Shown here one piece after another: positions 51,657-60,913 of a DNA stretch of 64,000 nt; positions within the stretch are counted from its first letter, which is position 1; every line of letters starts with the position of its first letter. Under the pieces are notes generated by a model. The model searched no databases, was not told the origin of the DNA, and worked only from the letters and a program-made list of their open reading frames with translations. The position numbers and the translations under genes were made by a program. Origin of the DNA: Arthrobacter sp. KBS0703 (GTDB lineage: Bacteria; Actinomycetota; Actinomycetes; Actinomycetales; Micrococcaceae); contig NZ_MVDG02000001.1 of the NCBI RefSeq assembly GCF_002008315.2, forward strand, positions 4,356,188 to 4,420,187, read 5' to 3'.

Positions 51657-51890
51657 TTGGTGATCCCTCAGGCAGGTGCTGGCATCCACGGTGACGGCTA
51701 TGCGGAGAGCCGGGCCTTTTCCCGACGAATCAACATGCATACGGCATCCTGATTTCCGCATCATGGAACTGTTATTTCAGCATACGTAATAGTGAAGCTG
51801 ACGGAGCGCTTCGGTGTCAAGAGACTACAGCAGCCTCCGGCGGCGGCAGATAAGCTCGGCGGCCGCGAGCGGCCCTCCGGGTGAGCCAAC

Positions 51891-51922
51891 AAGGGGCCGC
51901 CCGGTCACCGGGCAGCCCCCTT
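51891..51922 (-). terminator. GC-rich hairpin downstream of the secreted Asp/Gly-rich gene
   Basis: AAGGGGCCGCCCGG (51891-51904) pairs, with one bulge, with CCGGGCAGCCCCCTT (51908-51922). It is about 90 bases past the stop of the minus-strand gene at 52012. T-runs exist on the plus side (CCCCCTTTT), so it may work both ways. Confidence 0.7.
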
Positions 51923-52011
51923 TTCCAGTGTCCGGCACGTCGACGGCTCCGCGACGGGAATCCGGCGCAGGATCAGCGAAGGATTGCCACAGCGTATGAC
52001 CGCGGGGCAGC

Positions 52012-52446
52012 TCAGTCGTCGCTGCCGTGCCCGCCATGGTTGTCGCCCGGCTCCGAGGACCCGCGGCCGCCGTGGTCGTCTCCGGGTTCCGGGGTGGCCC
52101 GGACTCCGCCGTTGTCGTCGCCGGTCTCCGGGGTTTCGCGGGCCCCGCCGTTGTCGTCTCCGGGTTCCTCCGACGGCGAAGGCGCCGCTGTGGAGGTGGA
52201 GGACGGGGACGCCGTGCGGCTGTCATCAGGTGTGGCAGACACCGTCGACGTCGGGCCCGGGCTGGGACTCGTGGCCGCATCGGTTGCCGGCGACGTTGCC
52301 GAATCCTGGGGGAGCAGGAACTGATTCGCGTTGCCGGTGGAGCCCGCAGGGGAGTTGTTGAGGGTCTGCGTATTCACGGCGAGGGCGGCGGATCCGGTAA
52401 CAAGGATCCCTGCAACGGATAGTGCGAGGGCTGATCTTGTTCTCAT
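52012..52446 (-). CDS. Secreted low-complexity protein with Gly/Asp repeats
   Basis: The 144-residue protein has a Sec signal peptide (LALSVAGILVTGSAALA, cleavage near residue 24). A Ser/Thr/Pro-rich region follows, then four imperfect ~15-residue repeats of the type PGDDNGGARETPE. The C-terminal repeats become His-rich (PGDDHGG, PGDNHGGHGSDD). The acidic and His content hints at metal binding. No known domain. It is divergent from the two-component system, which may regulate it. Confidence 0.7.
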   Translation of the reverse strand: MRTRSALALSVAGILVTGSAALAVNTQTLNNSPAGSTGNANQFLLPQDSATSPATDAATSPSPGPTSTVSATPDDSRTASPSSTSTAAPSPSEEPGDDNGGARETPETGDDNGGVRATPEPGDDHGGRGSSEPGDNHGGHGSDD

Positions 52447-52578
52447 GGTTTAACTGTAGGAAGCAGACGGTAAGGATGGGCCCCGCGGAAATCCAAGGAT
52501 TGTCAAAGATTGGGGAAGTAATCCGCGTGGCCCGTGGAAATCCCTGCCGGTTCCGTCCCTGCAGGAACATAATCGGGT

Positions 52579-53262
52579 ATGCAGATCCTGGTTGTTGAAG
52601 ACGATGAATCAGTGGCCGCCGGCGTGCTGGAGGGCCTGACCCGGGCCGGGTTCCAAGCTAGCCACGTTGGCGACGGCGCGGCAGCCTTGGCTGAAGTCCG
52701 CTCGTCCAGCCCGGATTTTGTGCTCCTGGACCTCGGACTGCCGGACATGGACGGCACAGACGTCTGCCGGGCCATCCGGGCCCTGACGCTGATTCCGATC
52801 ATCGTTGTCAGCGCCCGCGACGAGGAAATCGACCGGGTGCTGGCCCTGGAGCTGGGAGCGGACGACTATCTCGTCAAGCCCTTCGGGATGCGGGAGCTCA
52901 TCGCCAGGATCCGGGCAGTCGCGCGGCGCACGGCTGATCCGGCGGCTGACGGCCATCCTCCGGCTGAAGGCGCCAGAGTCATCGGACCGCTGAGCATCGA
53001 CCAGCGGTCCCGGCGAGTGCTCGTGGACGGCTCGGAAATCCACCTGACCGTCAAGGAATTCGACCTCCTCTACTACCTGGCGGAAGACCCGGGCGCGGTG
53101 TGCCAGCGCAGCGATATCCTGCGCGCGGTGTGGGACGGCACCTGGTACGGAACCACCAAGACCCTGGATGCCCACGTGGCCGCGATCCGCAAGAAGCTCG
53201 GGAATCCGCGCTGGATCGAGGCGGTGCGCGGCGTCGGATTCAGACTGGACGTTCCCGGATGA
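52579..53262 (+). CDS. OmpR/PhoB-family response regulator
   Basis: The receiver domain has acidic residues E7/D8/D9, phospho-acceptor D51 (FVLLDLGLPD) and K-P in VKPFGMRE. The winged-helix output domain (about 135-225) contains VKEFDLLYYLAED and TKTLDAHVAAIRKKLG. The closest layout is the TctD/QseB group. Its stop overlaps the start of the kinase gene (ATGA). Confidence 0.94.
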   Translation: MQILVVEDDESVAAGVLEGLTRAGFQASHVGDGAAALAEVRSSSPDFVLLDLGLPDMDGTDVCRAIRALTLIPIIVVSARDEEIDRVLALELGADDYLVKPFGMRELIARIRAVARRTADPAADGHPPAEGARVIGPLSIDQRSRRVLVDGSEIHLTVKEFDLLYYLAEDPGAVCQRSDILRAVWDGTWYGTTKTLDAHVAAIRKKLGNPRWIEAVRGVGFRLDVPG

Positions 53263-54710
53263 GATGGCGCCTGATCGCCGCCTTCATGGTGGTCACCCTG
53301 CTGGTGGTGCTGGTGCAGGACATCCCGCTGGGCAACTACCTTGCCCGGGTTGAACGTGACAGGCTCACCACGTCCTTGGAACGGGACGCCTTCCTGCTGG
53401 GCGGAAGAACAGGGCAAATCCTTGAGGCGGGCAATGGATTGCCCCCCGACGTGGCAGGCGCCGTCCGCGACTACGGCCACGCCAGCGGGGCCAGGGTGGT
53501 GATCGTTGATCCCGCCGGCACCGCCGTGGCAACCTCCGACGATGATCAATCCTCCACCGGCGCCTCCTACATCTCCCGCCCGGAAATTTCCGCCGCGCTG
53601 AACGGGCAGATCACCTCCGGGCAGCGGCACTCGGACACCCTGGGCTTTGATCTCGTGTACGTCACCGTTCCGGTCCTCAGCGGCGAGAAGATCACCGGCG
53701 CCGTCCGCCTGACCTACCCGGCGTCCGTGGTGGACGACAGGGTGGCCGGCCAACTGCAGGTGATGTGGGCCGTCGCGGCGACAACCGTGGTGCTCGCCGG
53801 CTTGCTGGCCTATCTGATGGCCGGCGCCGTCACGCGGAGGATCGAGCGGCTGCAGAAGGCCACGGAACTGCTGGCCGAAGGCAACCTGGCCGCGCGCACC
53901 GAGGAGGACGAGGGCGCTCCGGAGCTGCGCGCCCTCGCCGGATCCTTCAACCGCATGGCCGACAGGCTGGAACACCTGCTCCATCTGCAGAGGGGCTTCG
54001 CCAGCGATGCGTCCCACCAGCTCCGCACCCCGCTGACCGGGCTGAGGCTGCGGCTCGAGAACGCCGTCGACGCCATTGGCAACGATCCGGACGGTGCGCG
54101 CGTCATGGTGGCCGACTCCCTGGAGGAGACGTACCGGCTGCAGCGGATCATTGACGGACTGCTCCTCCTCAGCCGGGCGGACAGCCGCGAGGTGGAGCTG
54201 GCGCAGGTTGACCTCAGCGGGGTTGCCCGGAGCCGGGTGGAGCAGTGGGAAGCGCTCGCCGAAGAGACCGGAGTGCGCATCGCGCTGGAGGCCGTGGCCG
54301 AGGCCAACATCACGGCGATGCCGGGGGCAGCCGAACAGATCATCGACAACCTCATCGACAATGCCCTGGCCGTGGTGCCGCCGGACTCGGTGATCCGCGT
54401 GGCTGTCAGGCCGGACGGGGCGTCCGCCGGGTTTGAACTGCATGTCATCGACCAGGGTCCGGGGCTCTCGGCGGAAGACCGCCAGCGGGCCTTCAACCGC
54501 TTTTGGCGCGGACCGGGGACATCGCCGGGAAGCGGCCTGGGGCTGGCTATCGTCCAGCAGCTTGCCGCCGCCAGCGGAGCAGTTGCATCGCTGGAGCCGC
54601 GGGCCGACGCCGCACCGGGGGCCGGTAACGCACAGGGCGCCGAAGGCCGGGCCGGCGGAGGCCCCGGGCTCGACGCAGTGGTGAAGTTCAAGGCGGCGGC
54701 CCGTGCGTGA
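53259..54710 (+). CDS. Sensor histidine kinase
   Basis: The 483-residue membrane kinase has a first helix at about 5-22, an extracytoplasmic sensor loop to about 165, a second helix at about 168-190 and a HAMP domain (RRIERLQKATELLAEGNLAA). The phospho-acceptor is H253 in ASDASHQLRTPL. The ATPase domain shows the N box (IIDNLIDNALAVV), G1 (VIDQGPGLS) and G2 (GSGLGLAIV). It is translationally coupled to the response regulator. The stimulus is unknown; the neighbouring secreted acidic protein hints at cations or envelope state. Confidence 0.94.
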   Translation: MRWRLIAAFMVVTLLVVLVQDIPLGNYLARVERDRLTTSLERDAFLLGGRTGQILEAGNGLPPDVAGAVRDYGHASGARVVIVDPAGTAVATSDDDQSSTGASYISRPEISAALNGQITSGQRHSDTLGFDLVYVTVPVLSGEKITGAVRLTYPASVVDDRVAGQLQVMWAVAATTVVLAGLLAYLMAGAVTRRIERLQKATELLAEGNLAARTEEDEGAPELRALAGSFNRMADRLEHLLHLQRGFASDASHQLRTPLTGLRLRLENAVDAIGNDPDGARVMVADSLEETYRLQRIIDGLLLLSRADSREVELAQVDLSGVARSRVEQWEALAEETGVRIALEAVAEANITAMPGAAEQIIDNLIDNALAVVPPDSVIRVAVRPDGASAGFELHVIDQGPGLSAEDRQRAFNRFWRGPGTSPGSGLGLAIVQQLAAASGAVASLEPRADAAPGAGNAQGAEGRAGGGPGLDAVVKFKAAARA

Positions 54711-54725
54711 CCTTTGCCGGTCATA

Positions 54726-55541
54726 TTACGGAGTGTCGCCGCCCAGCCGCGTGGTCACCCGGCGGGCCGCCGCACGGCAGGATTCACCGAGGCTCTGCAG
54801 TGTGGCCGGTGAGACCCGGAACCGGGGTGCCGGGATGAGGACCGCCGCCGCAATGTCGCCGCGGTGGTCATAGACGGGCGCGGCAACTCCCACTTCATCG
54901 AGCGAGGACTCGCCGTAGTTGATGGCCCAGCCGCGCTCGCGGACGTCGCCCAGCCGGTCCAGGTAAGCCTCGAGGCTGGTCTCATCCAGGCCCGGATAGC
55001 TGATGGCGCCGCTGCGCAGCAGGACGCGGACGCGCTCGGCTGGCTCGGCGGCGAGAAAGACCTGCACGGAGGCGCTCAAGGCGTCGTGATAGCGGGCGCC
55101 CAGCGGGGTGGTGTGTTTGATCTGGTGGTGGCTGGGTATCTGTTCCACACACATGGACTCGGAGCCGTTCCACACCATGAGGGCGCTGGTTTCGCCCGTC
55201 TGTTCGGCCAGTTCACGCAGCACGGGATAGGCGACGCGCCGCTCTTCCAGTTCCGCCAGCAGCGGCCCGGCCACCGCGATCAGGCCGAGGCCAAGGCGGA
55301 ACCGGCGGGTTTCCGTGTCACGTTCCACCAGGTGCTCCTGCTCGAACGTGGCCAGGATCCGGGAGACGGTGCTCTTATGCAGGCCCACCCGGTTGGCGAT
55401 CTCCGTGACTCCGAGCAGCGGCTCGTCCGCGGTGAAACTTCGCAGGACGGCGATGGCGTTGACTATGACGGACGTGCCTTTGGCATCGCCGTTGCCGCTG
55501 GTGTCGGGAGCTTCTGCTGAGGTCATGGTGTTCACCATCAT
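54726..55541 (-). CDS. IclR-family transcriptional regulator
   Basis: The 271-residue regulator has a winged helix-turn-helix (VTEIANRVGLHKSTVSRILATF) at about 40-65 and the IclR effector domain (about 95-265). It lies next to creatinase and the MHS transporter on the same strand and is their probable regulator. Repeated GTTGCA half-sites lie in the divergent promoter region near 58335-58360. It is convergent with the histidine kinase. Confidence 0.9.
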   Translation of the reverse strand: MMVNTMTSAEAPDTSGNGDAKGTSVIVNAIAVLRSFTADEPLLGVTEIANRVGLHKSTVSRILATFEQEHLVERDTETRRFRLGLGLIAVAGPLLAELEERRVAYPVLRELAEQTGETSALMVWNGSESMCVEQIPSHHQIKHTTPLGARYHDALSASVQVFLAAEPAERVRVLLRSGAISYPGLDETSLEAYLDRLGDVRERGWAINYGESSLDEVGVAAPVYDHRGDIAAAVLIPAPRFRVSPATLQSLGESCRAAARRVTTRLGGDTP

Positions 55542-55615
55542 TCCGCATGAGGGCAGGAAAGCGGCGCCACGGCTGACGTGGCGCCGCTTTCCGGCAGAGG
55601 CAAACGGGGGTGCCG

Positions 55616-56872
55616 CTATGCCCCGATGATGTTGTATTCCGGACCGAACGGGAACTTGGTGATGTTCTCCGCGCCGTCGTCGCCGACCACCAGGATGTCG
55701 TGCTCGCGGTAGCCGCCGGCACCGGGCTGCCCGTCCAGGACCGTGATCATCGGTTCCATCGAAACCACCATGCCGGGCTCAAGGACGGTGTCGATGTCCT
55801 CGCGGAGCTCCAGCCCGGCTTCGCGGCCGTAGTAGTGGCTGAGGACGCCGAAGGAGTGGCCGTAGCCGAAGGTGCGGTTGGCCAGGAGGCCGTGGGACAC
55901 GTAGATCTCGTTCAGTTCGGCCGCGATGTCCTTGCAGACGGCGCCGGGCTTGATGAGTTCGAGGCCGCGCTTGTGGACCTCCACGTTGATGTTCCACAGC
56001 TCCAGCGAGCGGGCATCCGGTTCGCCGTAGAACAGGGTGCGTTCCAAGGCGGTGTAGTAGCCGGAGGTCATGGGGAAGCAATTCAGCGACAGGATGTCGT
56101 GTTCCTGGATCTTGCGGGTGGTGGCCCAGTTGTGCGCGCCGTCCGTGTTGATGCCGGACTGGAACCACACCCAGGTGTCGCGGATCTCCGAGTCCGGGAA
56201 GGTGCGGGCGATCTCGTGCACCATCGCCTCCGTCCCGATCAGCGCCACCTCGTACTCGGTGATGCCGGCAGTGATGGCGTTGCGGATGGCTTCGCCGCCG
56301 AGGTCGCCGATGCGCGCACCGTGCTTGATCACTTCGATCTCCTCGGCGGACTTGATCATCCGCTGGCGCATGGCAGCCTGTGCCACGTCAACGAGGGCTG
56401 CCGACGCGAAGGCGGCCTGAATCTTGTTGCGGTTGTCCAGCGGCAGCGAGTCGTCCTCGACACCAAGCCGGCGGACGCTGATGCCGCGGGTGCGCAGCAC
56501 TTCCTGGATGGCGTGGATGTAGTTGTCCCGGCGCCAGTCCGTGTACACCAGGTTGTCGCCGAAGCTGCGGCGCCAGGGCATCCCGGCGTCGATGTTTGCG
56601 GTGACGGTGACCGTGTCCTCCTTGGTGACCACCATGGCGTAGGAGCGGCCGAAGTAGGTGAACAGGAAGTCGGAGTAGTACTTGATCGAGTGGTAGCTGG
56701 TCAGCACGACGGCGTCGAGTTCCTTCTCGGCCATGATGCGGCGCAGGCCGGCCAGCCGGCGTTCGAACTCCGTGTCGGAGAATGTCAGCCGGACTTTTTC
56801 GCCGTTGTTGAGGACCTTCAGGCGGTCCAGCTTGGCGACATCGTTGACGGCCTCGGTTTCGATGGTGGTCAT
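55616..56872 (-). CDS. Creatinase-like M24 family hydrolase
   Basis: The 418-residue protein has a creatinase N-terminal domain (FERRLAGLRRIMAEKELDAV) and a pita-bread C-terminal domain. The pattern YHSIKYYSDFLFTYFGR, WFQSGINTDGAHNW and the C-terminus NITKFPFGPEYNII match creatinase, which cleaves creatine to sarcosine and urea, rather than prolidase. It needs no metal, unlike other M24 members. The neighbouring MHS transporter and formaldehyde-detoxifying genes fit sarcosine-yielding catabolism. Confidence 0.85.
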   Translation of the reverse strand: MTTIETEAVNDVAKLDRLKVLNNGEKVRLTFSDTEFERRLAGLRRIMAEKELDAVVLTSYHSIKYYSDFLFTYFGRSYAMVVTKEDTVTVTANIDAGMPWRRSFGDNLVYTDWRRDNYIHAIQEVLRTRGISVRRLGVEDDSLPLDNRNKIQAAFASAALVDVAQAAMRQRMIKSAEEIEVIKHGARIGDLGGEAIRNAITAGITEYEVALIGTEAMVHEIARTFPDSEIRDTWVWFQSGINTDGAHNWATTRKIQEHDILSLNCFPMTSGYYTALERTLFYGEPDARSLELWNINVEVHKRGLELIKPGAVCKDIAAELNEIYVSHGLLANRTFGYGHSFGVLSHYYGREAGLELREDIDTVLEPGMVVSMEPMITVLDGQPGAGGYREHDILVVGDDGAENITKFPFGPEYNIIGA

Positions 56873-56966
56873 GGGTTTGTACCTTTCTTTGGTGCTGAAT
56901 TGAGTGAGGAAAGTGTGTGGTGTACCCGCGGAGGCGGGCTGAGGGGCGGCGTCCCGGACGTGCGGG

Positions 56967-58313
56967 TCATTCCTGCCGGAGTGGCTTCTTGGAGGTCTCG
57001 GTGGCGAACAGGACTGCGACCAGAGAGACGACGGAGGCCGCTACCAGGTACCAGCCCGGCGCCACCTTGCTCTGGGTAAGGCCGATGAGCAGCGTGGCCA
57101 TGAACGGGGCCGTGCCGCCGAAGAGCGCATTGGAGAGGTTGAAGCTCACGGCGAACCCGGTGTAGCGGACACGGGTGGGGAAGAGCTCCGCGAGGAAGCT
57201 CGGGAGGGTGCCGTCGTTGAGCGTCAGCATGCCGCCGAGCAGGATCTGGACCAGGACGATGACCAGGAAATTGCCGGTATCCAGCAGCATGAAGGCCGGG
57301 ACCGTCAGCACGATGAAGAGCAGCGAGGCGGTGATCAGCATGCGCTTGCGGCCGAACCTGTCCGAAGCGATGCCTGTCAGGAAGATGAAGCCGATGTAGC
57401 TGGCCAGGGCGATGGTGGTGGCCAGGAACGACTCCGCCGCGCCGAAGCCGAGTTCCTCCGAGAGGTACGTCGGCATGTAGCTGAGGATCACGTAGAACCC
57501 GACCGCGTTGAGGAGGACCGCACCGGTGGCAATGATCAGCTGCTTGCGGTAGGTCCGGAACATGGCGAAGACCGGCGTCTTCACGGTGTGGTCTTCGGCA
57601 GCGAGGGCCTGGAACGCAGGAGTGTCCTCGAGCTTGGTGCGGATGTAGCGGCCGATCAGGCCCATGGGCGCCGCCAGCAGGAAGGGCAGACGCCAGCCCC
57701 ACTCATGCAGCTGCTCAGTGGTGAGGACGGTGCTGAGGAGCGCCGCAATCAGGGAGCCAAGCAGTAGGCCCGCCGCGGTGCTGGCGGGCACGACGGCGGC
57801 ATAGAGGCCGCGCTTTTTGGCAGGTGCGTACTCCACAAGGAAGGCGGATGCGCCGGCGTATTCCCCGGCGGCGGAGAAGCCCTGGACGATCCTGACCAGG
57901 AGGAGAAGGACCGGCGCCATCACTCCGATGCTGGTGTATCCCGGGATCAGTGCGATGCAGAACGTCGATACGGACATGATGACGATGGAGAGCGACAGGG
58001 CCTTCCGCCGGCCCAGCCGATCACCGATGTGGCCCCAGACGAATCCGCCGAGGGGGCGGACAAAGAATGACACCGCGAAGACGCCGAACGTGGCCAGCAG
58101 GGCTGCCTGCCGATCGGCCTCCGGGAAGAACACCGACGAGATGGTCGCGGCGAGATAGCCGTAGACGGCGTAGTCGAACCATTCGACGAAATTGCCGATG
58201 AAGCTGGCGGTGACCACCCTGCGTCGGGTTTCCCGGCTGACGCCGCTGCCCGCCTCGGGGCTGACCCCTCCCGCAAACGCGGCGGGGGAGGGGGAGGAAG
58301 TTTCGTTACTCAT
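56967..58313 (-). CDS. MHS-family transporter of the creatinase operon
   Basis: The 448-residue MFS protein shows NFVEWFDYAVYGYLAATISS in helix 1 and GHIGDRLGRRKALS in the 2-3 loop, both typical of metabolite:H+ symporters (proline/betaine or shikimate type). The ATG at 58313 is preceded by GGTGG. It is transcribed towards creatinase, 94 bases away, so creatine or betaine uptake is the natural guess. Confidence 0.87.
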   Translation of the reverse strand: MSNETSSPSPAAFAGGVSPEAGSGVSRETRRRVVTASFIGNFVEWFDYAVYGYLAATISSVFFPEADRQAALLATFGVFAVSFFVRPLGGFVWGHIGDRLGRRKALSLSIVIMSVSTFCIALIPGYTSIGVMAPVLLLLVRIVQGFSAAGEYAGASAFLVEYAPAKKRGLYAAVVPASTAAGLLLGSLIAALLSTVLTTEQLHEWGWRLPFLLAAPMGLIGRYIRTKLEDTPAFQALAAEDHTVKTPVFAMFRTYRKQLIIATGAVLLNAVGFYVILSYMPTYLSEELGFGAAESFLATTIALASYIGFIFLTGIASDRFGRKRMLITASLLFIVLTVPAFMLLDTGNFLVIVLVQILLGGMLTLNDGTLPSFLAELFPTRVRYTGFAVSFNLSNALFGGTAPFMATLLIGLTQSKVAPGWYLVAASVVSLVAVLFATETSKKPLRQE

Positions 58314-58334
58314 GTATCCACCAAAGTGTCTGGG

Positions 58335-58360
58335 GTTGCATTCAATGCAACGCTGTTGCA
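58335..58360. promoter_or_regulatory. Nested GTTGCA/TGCAAC operator candidate
   Basis: The order is GTTGCA (58335), TTCAA, TGCAAC (58346), GCT, GTTGCA (58355). This gives two overlapping perfect 6-bp inverted repeats sharing the middle half-site. It lies 22-47 bases upstream of the MHS transporter start, suiting a repressor. The IclR protein encoded nearby is the leading candidate. Confidence 0.55.
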
Positions 58361-58563
58361 CCAGATTAGGCGTGACATACGCCACAGTCAATACTTTTGG
58401 GACGATAGCCCGTGATTTTGGCGCGAAAGGGTCGGGGCGGCGCGCTCGATCGCGGGTCAGGGCTGACCGACGAATTCGTTGCATCCAGTGGAGTGTCGTT
58501 GCGGTAACACTGCCCCGACCGTGCGCCGGGGGCGGGCTGCAGGCGCCGCATCCTGGCGGTCTA

Positions 58564-58592
58564 TTGACACCGCTTTGTGACGGCTGTCATAT
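58564..58592 (+). promoter_or_regulatory. Sigma-70 type promoter
   Basis: TTGACA (58564-58569) and TCATAT (58587-58592) are separated by 17 bp, an excellent match for vegetative promoters. Transcripts would run through the palindrome at 58631 into the GMC/APC remnants and on to mscR. Confidence 0.72.
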
Positions 58593-58630
58593 TTCCAGTA
58601 CGCACTATGTGCACCGTGTTGTGTAATACG

Positions 58631-58652
58631 CAATTGACGGGAACGTCAATTG
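58631..58652. promoter_or_regulatory. Perfect 9-bp inverted repeat, likely operator
   Basis: CAATTGACGGGAACGTCAAT continues with TG. The 9-bp arms CAATTGACG/CGTCAATTG surround GGAA. The element lies about 40 bases after the predicted -10 and 89 bases before the GMC start, a typical place for a repressor. The regulator is unknown; a TetR-type protein would suit the geometry. Confidence 0.6.
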
Positions 58653-58740
58653 CCCAAGGTGCACCCGCTAGCTTCTCGATCAAGGCACGGTCGGGCGTTC
58701 CCGCGCCGGATCCGCACGACGTACAAGGAGACTTCGCACC

Positions 58741-58805
58741 ATGACAGAGACCAACTACGACTACGTCATCGTCGGCGGGGGAAGCGCCGGTTCGGTGCTT
58801 GCCAC
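58741..58805 (+). pseudogene. N-terminal remnant of a GMC oxidoreductase
   Basis: ATG 58741, preceded by AAGGAGA, opens MTETNYDYVIVGGGSAGSVL, the FAD-binding start of choline dehydrogenase-type GMC enzymes. After about 21 residues the sequence jumps to the end of a permease gene. More than 500 residues of the oxidoreductase are missing. The start signals are perfectly kept, so the deletion (or misassembly) looks recent. Confidence 0.82.
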
Positions 58806-59102
58806 CCGGGCCGGAAGACGCCCACCGTGGCGGGCATCGTCATCGCCGTCATTCCGCTGATCGTCAACGTTTCACAGCCGGCGATCTTCACCATCCTCTC
58901 CAGCATCAGCATCGTGCTGATCTACCTGTCCTACCTCCAGTGGGGCGGAGTTATCTTTGTCGGCACGGTGGTGATCGGCGGGGCGCTGCTCTACCGCCTG
59001 CGGATCAGGCACCGGACCGGGGTCCTGGCCGAACACGCAGCCGCGGCGGTTGTGCCGCAGGAGGTCCCCGCCGGGGATTTCGAACCTCAACGGGTCAGCT
59101 AG
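58806..59102 (+). pseudogene. C-terminal remnant of an APC-type permease with internal deletion
   Basis: In another frame, the sequence from about GRKTPTVAGIVIAVIP through QPAIFTILSSISIVLIYLSY is typical of the late helices of APC permeases. It then joins directly to LQWGGVIFVGTVVIGGALLY, which normally lies about 70 residues further on. The join falls at a short shared TACCT. The stop is at 59102. Two deletions have therefore left a small remnant. Related genomes would be expected to carry a full permease after the GMC gene. Confidence 0.75.
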
Positions 59103-59160
59103 ATTGGCAACGGGTGCCGTTGCATCGAGTCCGAAGGACTGACGAAAGGAACACCAGCTC

Positions 59161-60249
59161 ATGGTTCACAAAGTAAAAGCGGTCATTGCCAGGGAAAAGA
59201 ACGCCCCGGTCTCGGTGGAGACCATTCTGGTGCCGGATCCGGGCCCGGGCGAGGCACTGGTGGACATCCTCACCTGCGGCGTCTGCCACACGGACCTGCA
59301 CTACAAGCAGGGCGGCATCACCGACGATTTCCCCATCCTGCTCGGCCATGAGGCCACCGGCGTGGTCAGCGCCGTCGGCCCCGACGTCACCGACGTGGCT
59401 CCCGGCGACCGCGTCATCCTGAACTGGCGCGCGGTCTGCGGCCAGTGCCGGGCCTGCGCCAAGGGCAAGCCGCAGTACTGCTTCAACACCCACAACGCCA
59501 CCCAGAAGATGACCCTGGAGGACGGCACGGAACTGTCGCCCGCACTGGGGATCGGCGCCTTCGCCGAGAAGACGCTCGTTGCCGCCGGGCAGTGCACCAA
59601 GGTGGACGAGGACGCCGACGCGGCCGCCGTCGGGCTCCTGGGCTGCGGCGTGATGGCCGGAATCGGGGCCGCCATCAACACGGGCGAGGTCCAGCGCGGC
59701 GAATCCGTGGCCGTCATCGGCTGCGGCGGCGTGGGCATTGCCGCCATTGCGGGCGCCAAGCTGGCCGGAGCCACCACGATCATCGCCGTGGACATCGATG
59801 ACAACAAGATCGAGATGGCCAAGTCACTCGGCGCCACCCACGGCGTGAACTCCCGCGCCACGGATCCGGTCGATGCCATCCGCGAACTCACCAACGGCTT
59901 CGGCGCCGACCTCGTCATCGACGCGGTGGGACGTCCCGAGACGTACAAGCAGGCGTTCTACGCGAGGGACCTCGCCGGCCGCGTGGTGCTGGTGGGCGTG
60001 CCCACCCCCGAGATGCAGCTCGAACTGCCCCTGCTGGATGTCTTTGGCCGCGGCGGCTCGCTGAAGTCCTCCTGGTACGGGGACTGCCTGCCCTCCCGGG
60101 ACTTCCCGATGCTGGTCCAGCATTACAAGCAGGGCAACCTCAACCTCGACGCCTTCGTGTCCGAACGCATCACCATCGACCAGGTGGAAGAAGCCTTCGC
60201 CAAGATGCACGAGGGCAAGGTCCTCCGTTCGGTGGTTGAAATCGCATGA
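59161..60249 (+). CDS. S-(hydroxymethyl)mycothiol dehydrogenase (formaldehyde detoxification)
   Basis: The 362-residue zinc-dependent medium-chain dehydrogenase oxidises the mycothiol adduct of formaldehyde with NAD. Catalytic zinc ligands lie in [10 protein letters not shown] and GHEATG; structural zinc cysteines in [15 protein letters not shown]; the NAD site is [20 protein letters not shown]. The pattern matches actinobacterial MscR/AdhE2. Its stop overlaps the next gene by 4 bases. Formaldehyde would arise from sarcosine or methylated amines, which suits the creatinase next door. Confidence 0.93.
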   Translation: MVHKVKAVIAREKNAPVSVETILVPDPGPGEALVDILTCGVCHTDLHYKQGGITDDFPILLGHEATGVVSAVGPDVTDVAPGDRVILNWRAVCGQCRACAKGKPQYCFNTHNATQKMTLEDGTELSPALGIGAFAEKTLVAAGQCTKVDEDADAAAVGLLGCGVMAGIGAAINTGEVQRGESVAVIGCGGVGIAAIAGAKLAGATTIIAVDIDDNKIEMAKSLGATHGVNSRATDPVDAIRELTNGFGADLVIDAVGRPETYKQAFYARDLAGRVVLVGVPTPEMQLELPLLDVFGRGGSLKSSWYGDCLPSRDFPMLVQHYKQGNLNLDAFVSERITIDQVEEAFAKMHEGKVLRSVVEIA

Positions 60250-60866
60250 GCATCACCATCGAGAACCTCGTCACCTCCGGCACCTTTTCCCTCGACGGCG
60301 GCACCTGGGATGTGGACAACAACGTCTGGATCGTGGGCAACGACGACGAATGCGTGATCATCGATTCTCCGCACGACGCCGCAGCGATCATCAGCCAGGT
60401 CCGCGGCCGGAAGGTCCTGGCCATCCTGCTCACGCACGCGCACAACGATCACATCGGCGCGGCCCGCGCCGTGGCGGAGGCCGTGAACGCCCCCATCCAC
60501 CTCCACCCGGAGGACCTGGTGCTGTGGGAACAGGTCTACCCGGACATCAAACCCGATATGTACCTTGCTGACGGGGACGTGTTCCAGGTGGGCGGGGCGA
60601 CCCTCAAGGCCATCCACACCCCCGGCCACTCGCCGGGCTCCATCTGCTTCCTCCTGGCGGAGGAAGGAACGGTGTTCACCGGAGACACGCTCTTCAACGG
60701 CGGCCCGGGCGCCACCGGACGGTCCTACAGCGATTACCCCACCATCGTGGCCTCGATCCGGGAACGGCTGCTGACGCTTCCCGCCGAGACGGTGGTCCGC
60801 ACCGGGCACGGCGACAACACCACCATCGGCGCGGAACGGGAGACACTGGCCCGCGTTGAGCAATGA
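60246..60866 (+). CDS. MBL-fold hydrolase partner of the mycothiol dehydrogenase
   Basis: The 206-residue metallohydrolase has [13 protein letters not shown] (H-x-H-x-D-H), [28 protein letters not shown] and [13 protein letters not shown]. Its coupling to mscR by a 4-base overlap suggests it hydrolyses the product, S-formylmycothiol, taking the role of S-formylglutathione hydrolase. That specific activity is inferred from context. Confidence 0.88.
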   Translation: MSITIENLVTSGTFSLDGGTWDVDNNVWIVGNDDECVIIDSPHDAAAIISQVRGRKVLAILLTHAHNDHIGAARAVAEAVNAPIHLHPEDLVLWEQVYPDIKPDMYLADGDVFQVGGATLKAIHTPGHSPGSICFLLAEEGTVFTGDTLFNGGPGATGRSYSDYPTIVASIRERLLTLPAETVVRTGHGDNTTIGAERETLARVEQ

Positions 60867-60913
60867 GCGCCAGCCGGTGACCGCACCGCCCTGCTGACCC
60901 TGTTTGACCACAG

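Larger units (their letters stand above)
58314..58740. other. 427-base divergent regulatory region
   Basis: No gene is seen. The region separates the MHS transporter (minus) from the GMC/APC remnants (plus). It contains nested GTTGCA repeats near the transporter, a good sigma-70 promoter near 58564-58592 and a perfect palindrome at 58631-58652. These are listed separately. Confidence 0.8.
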
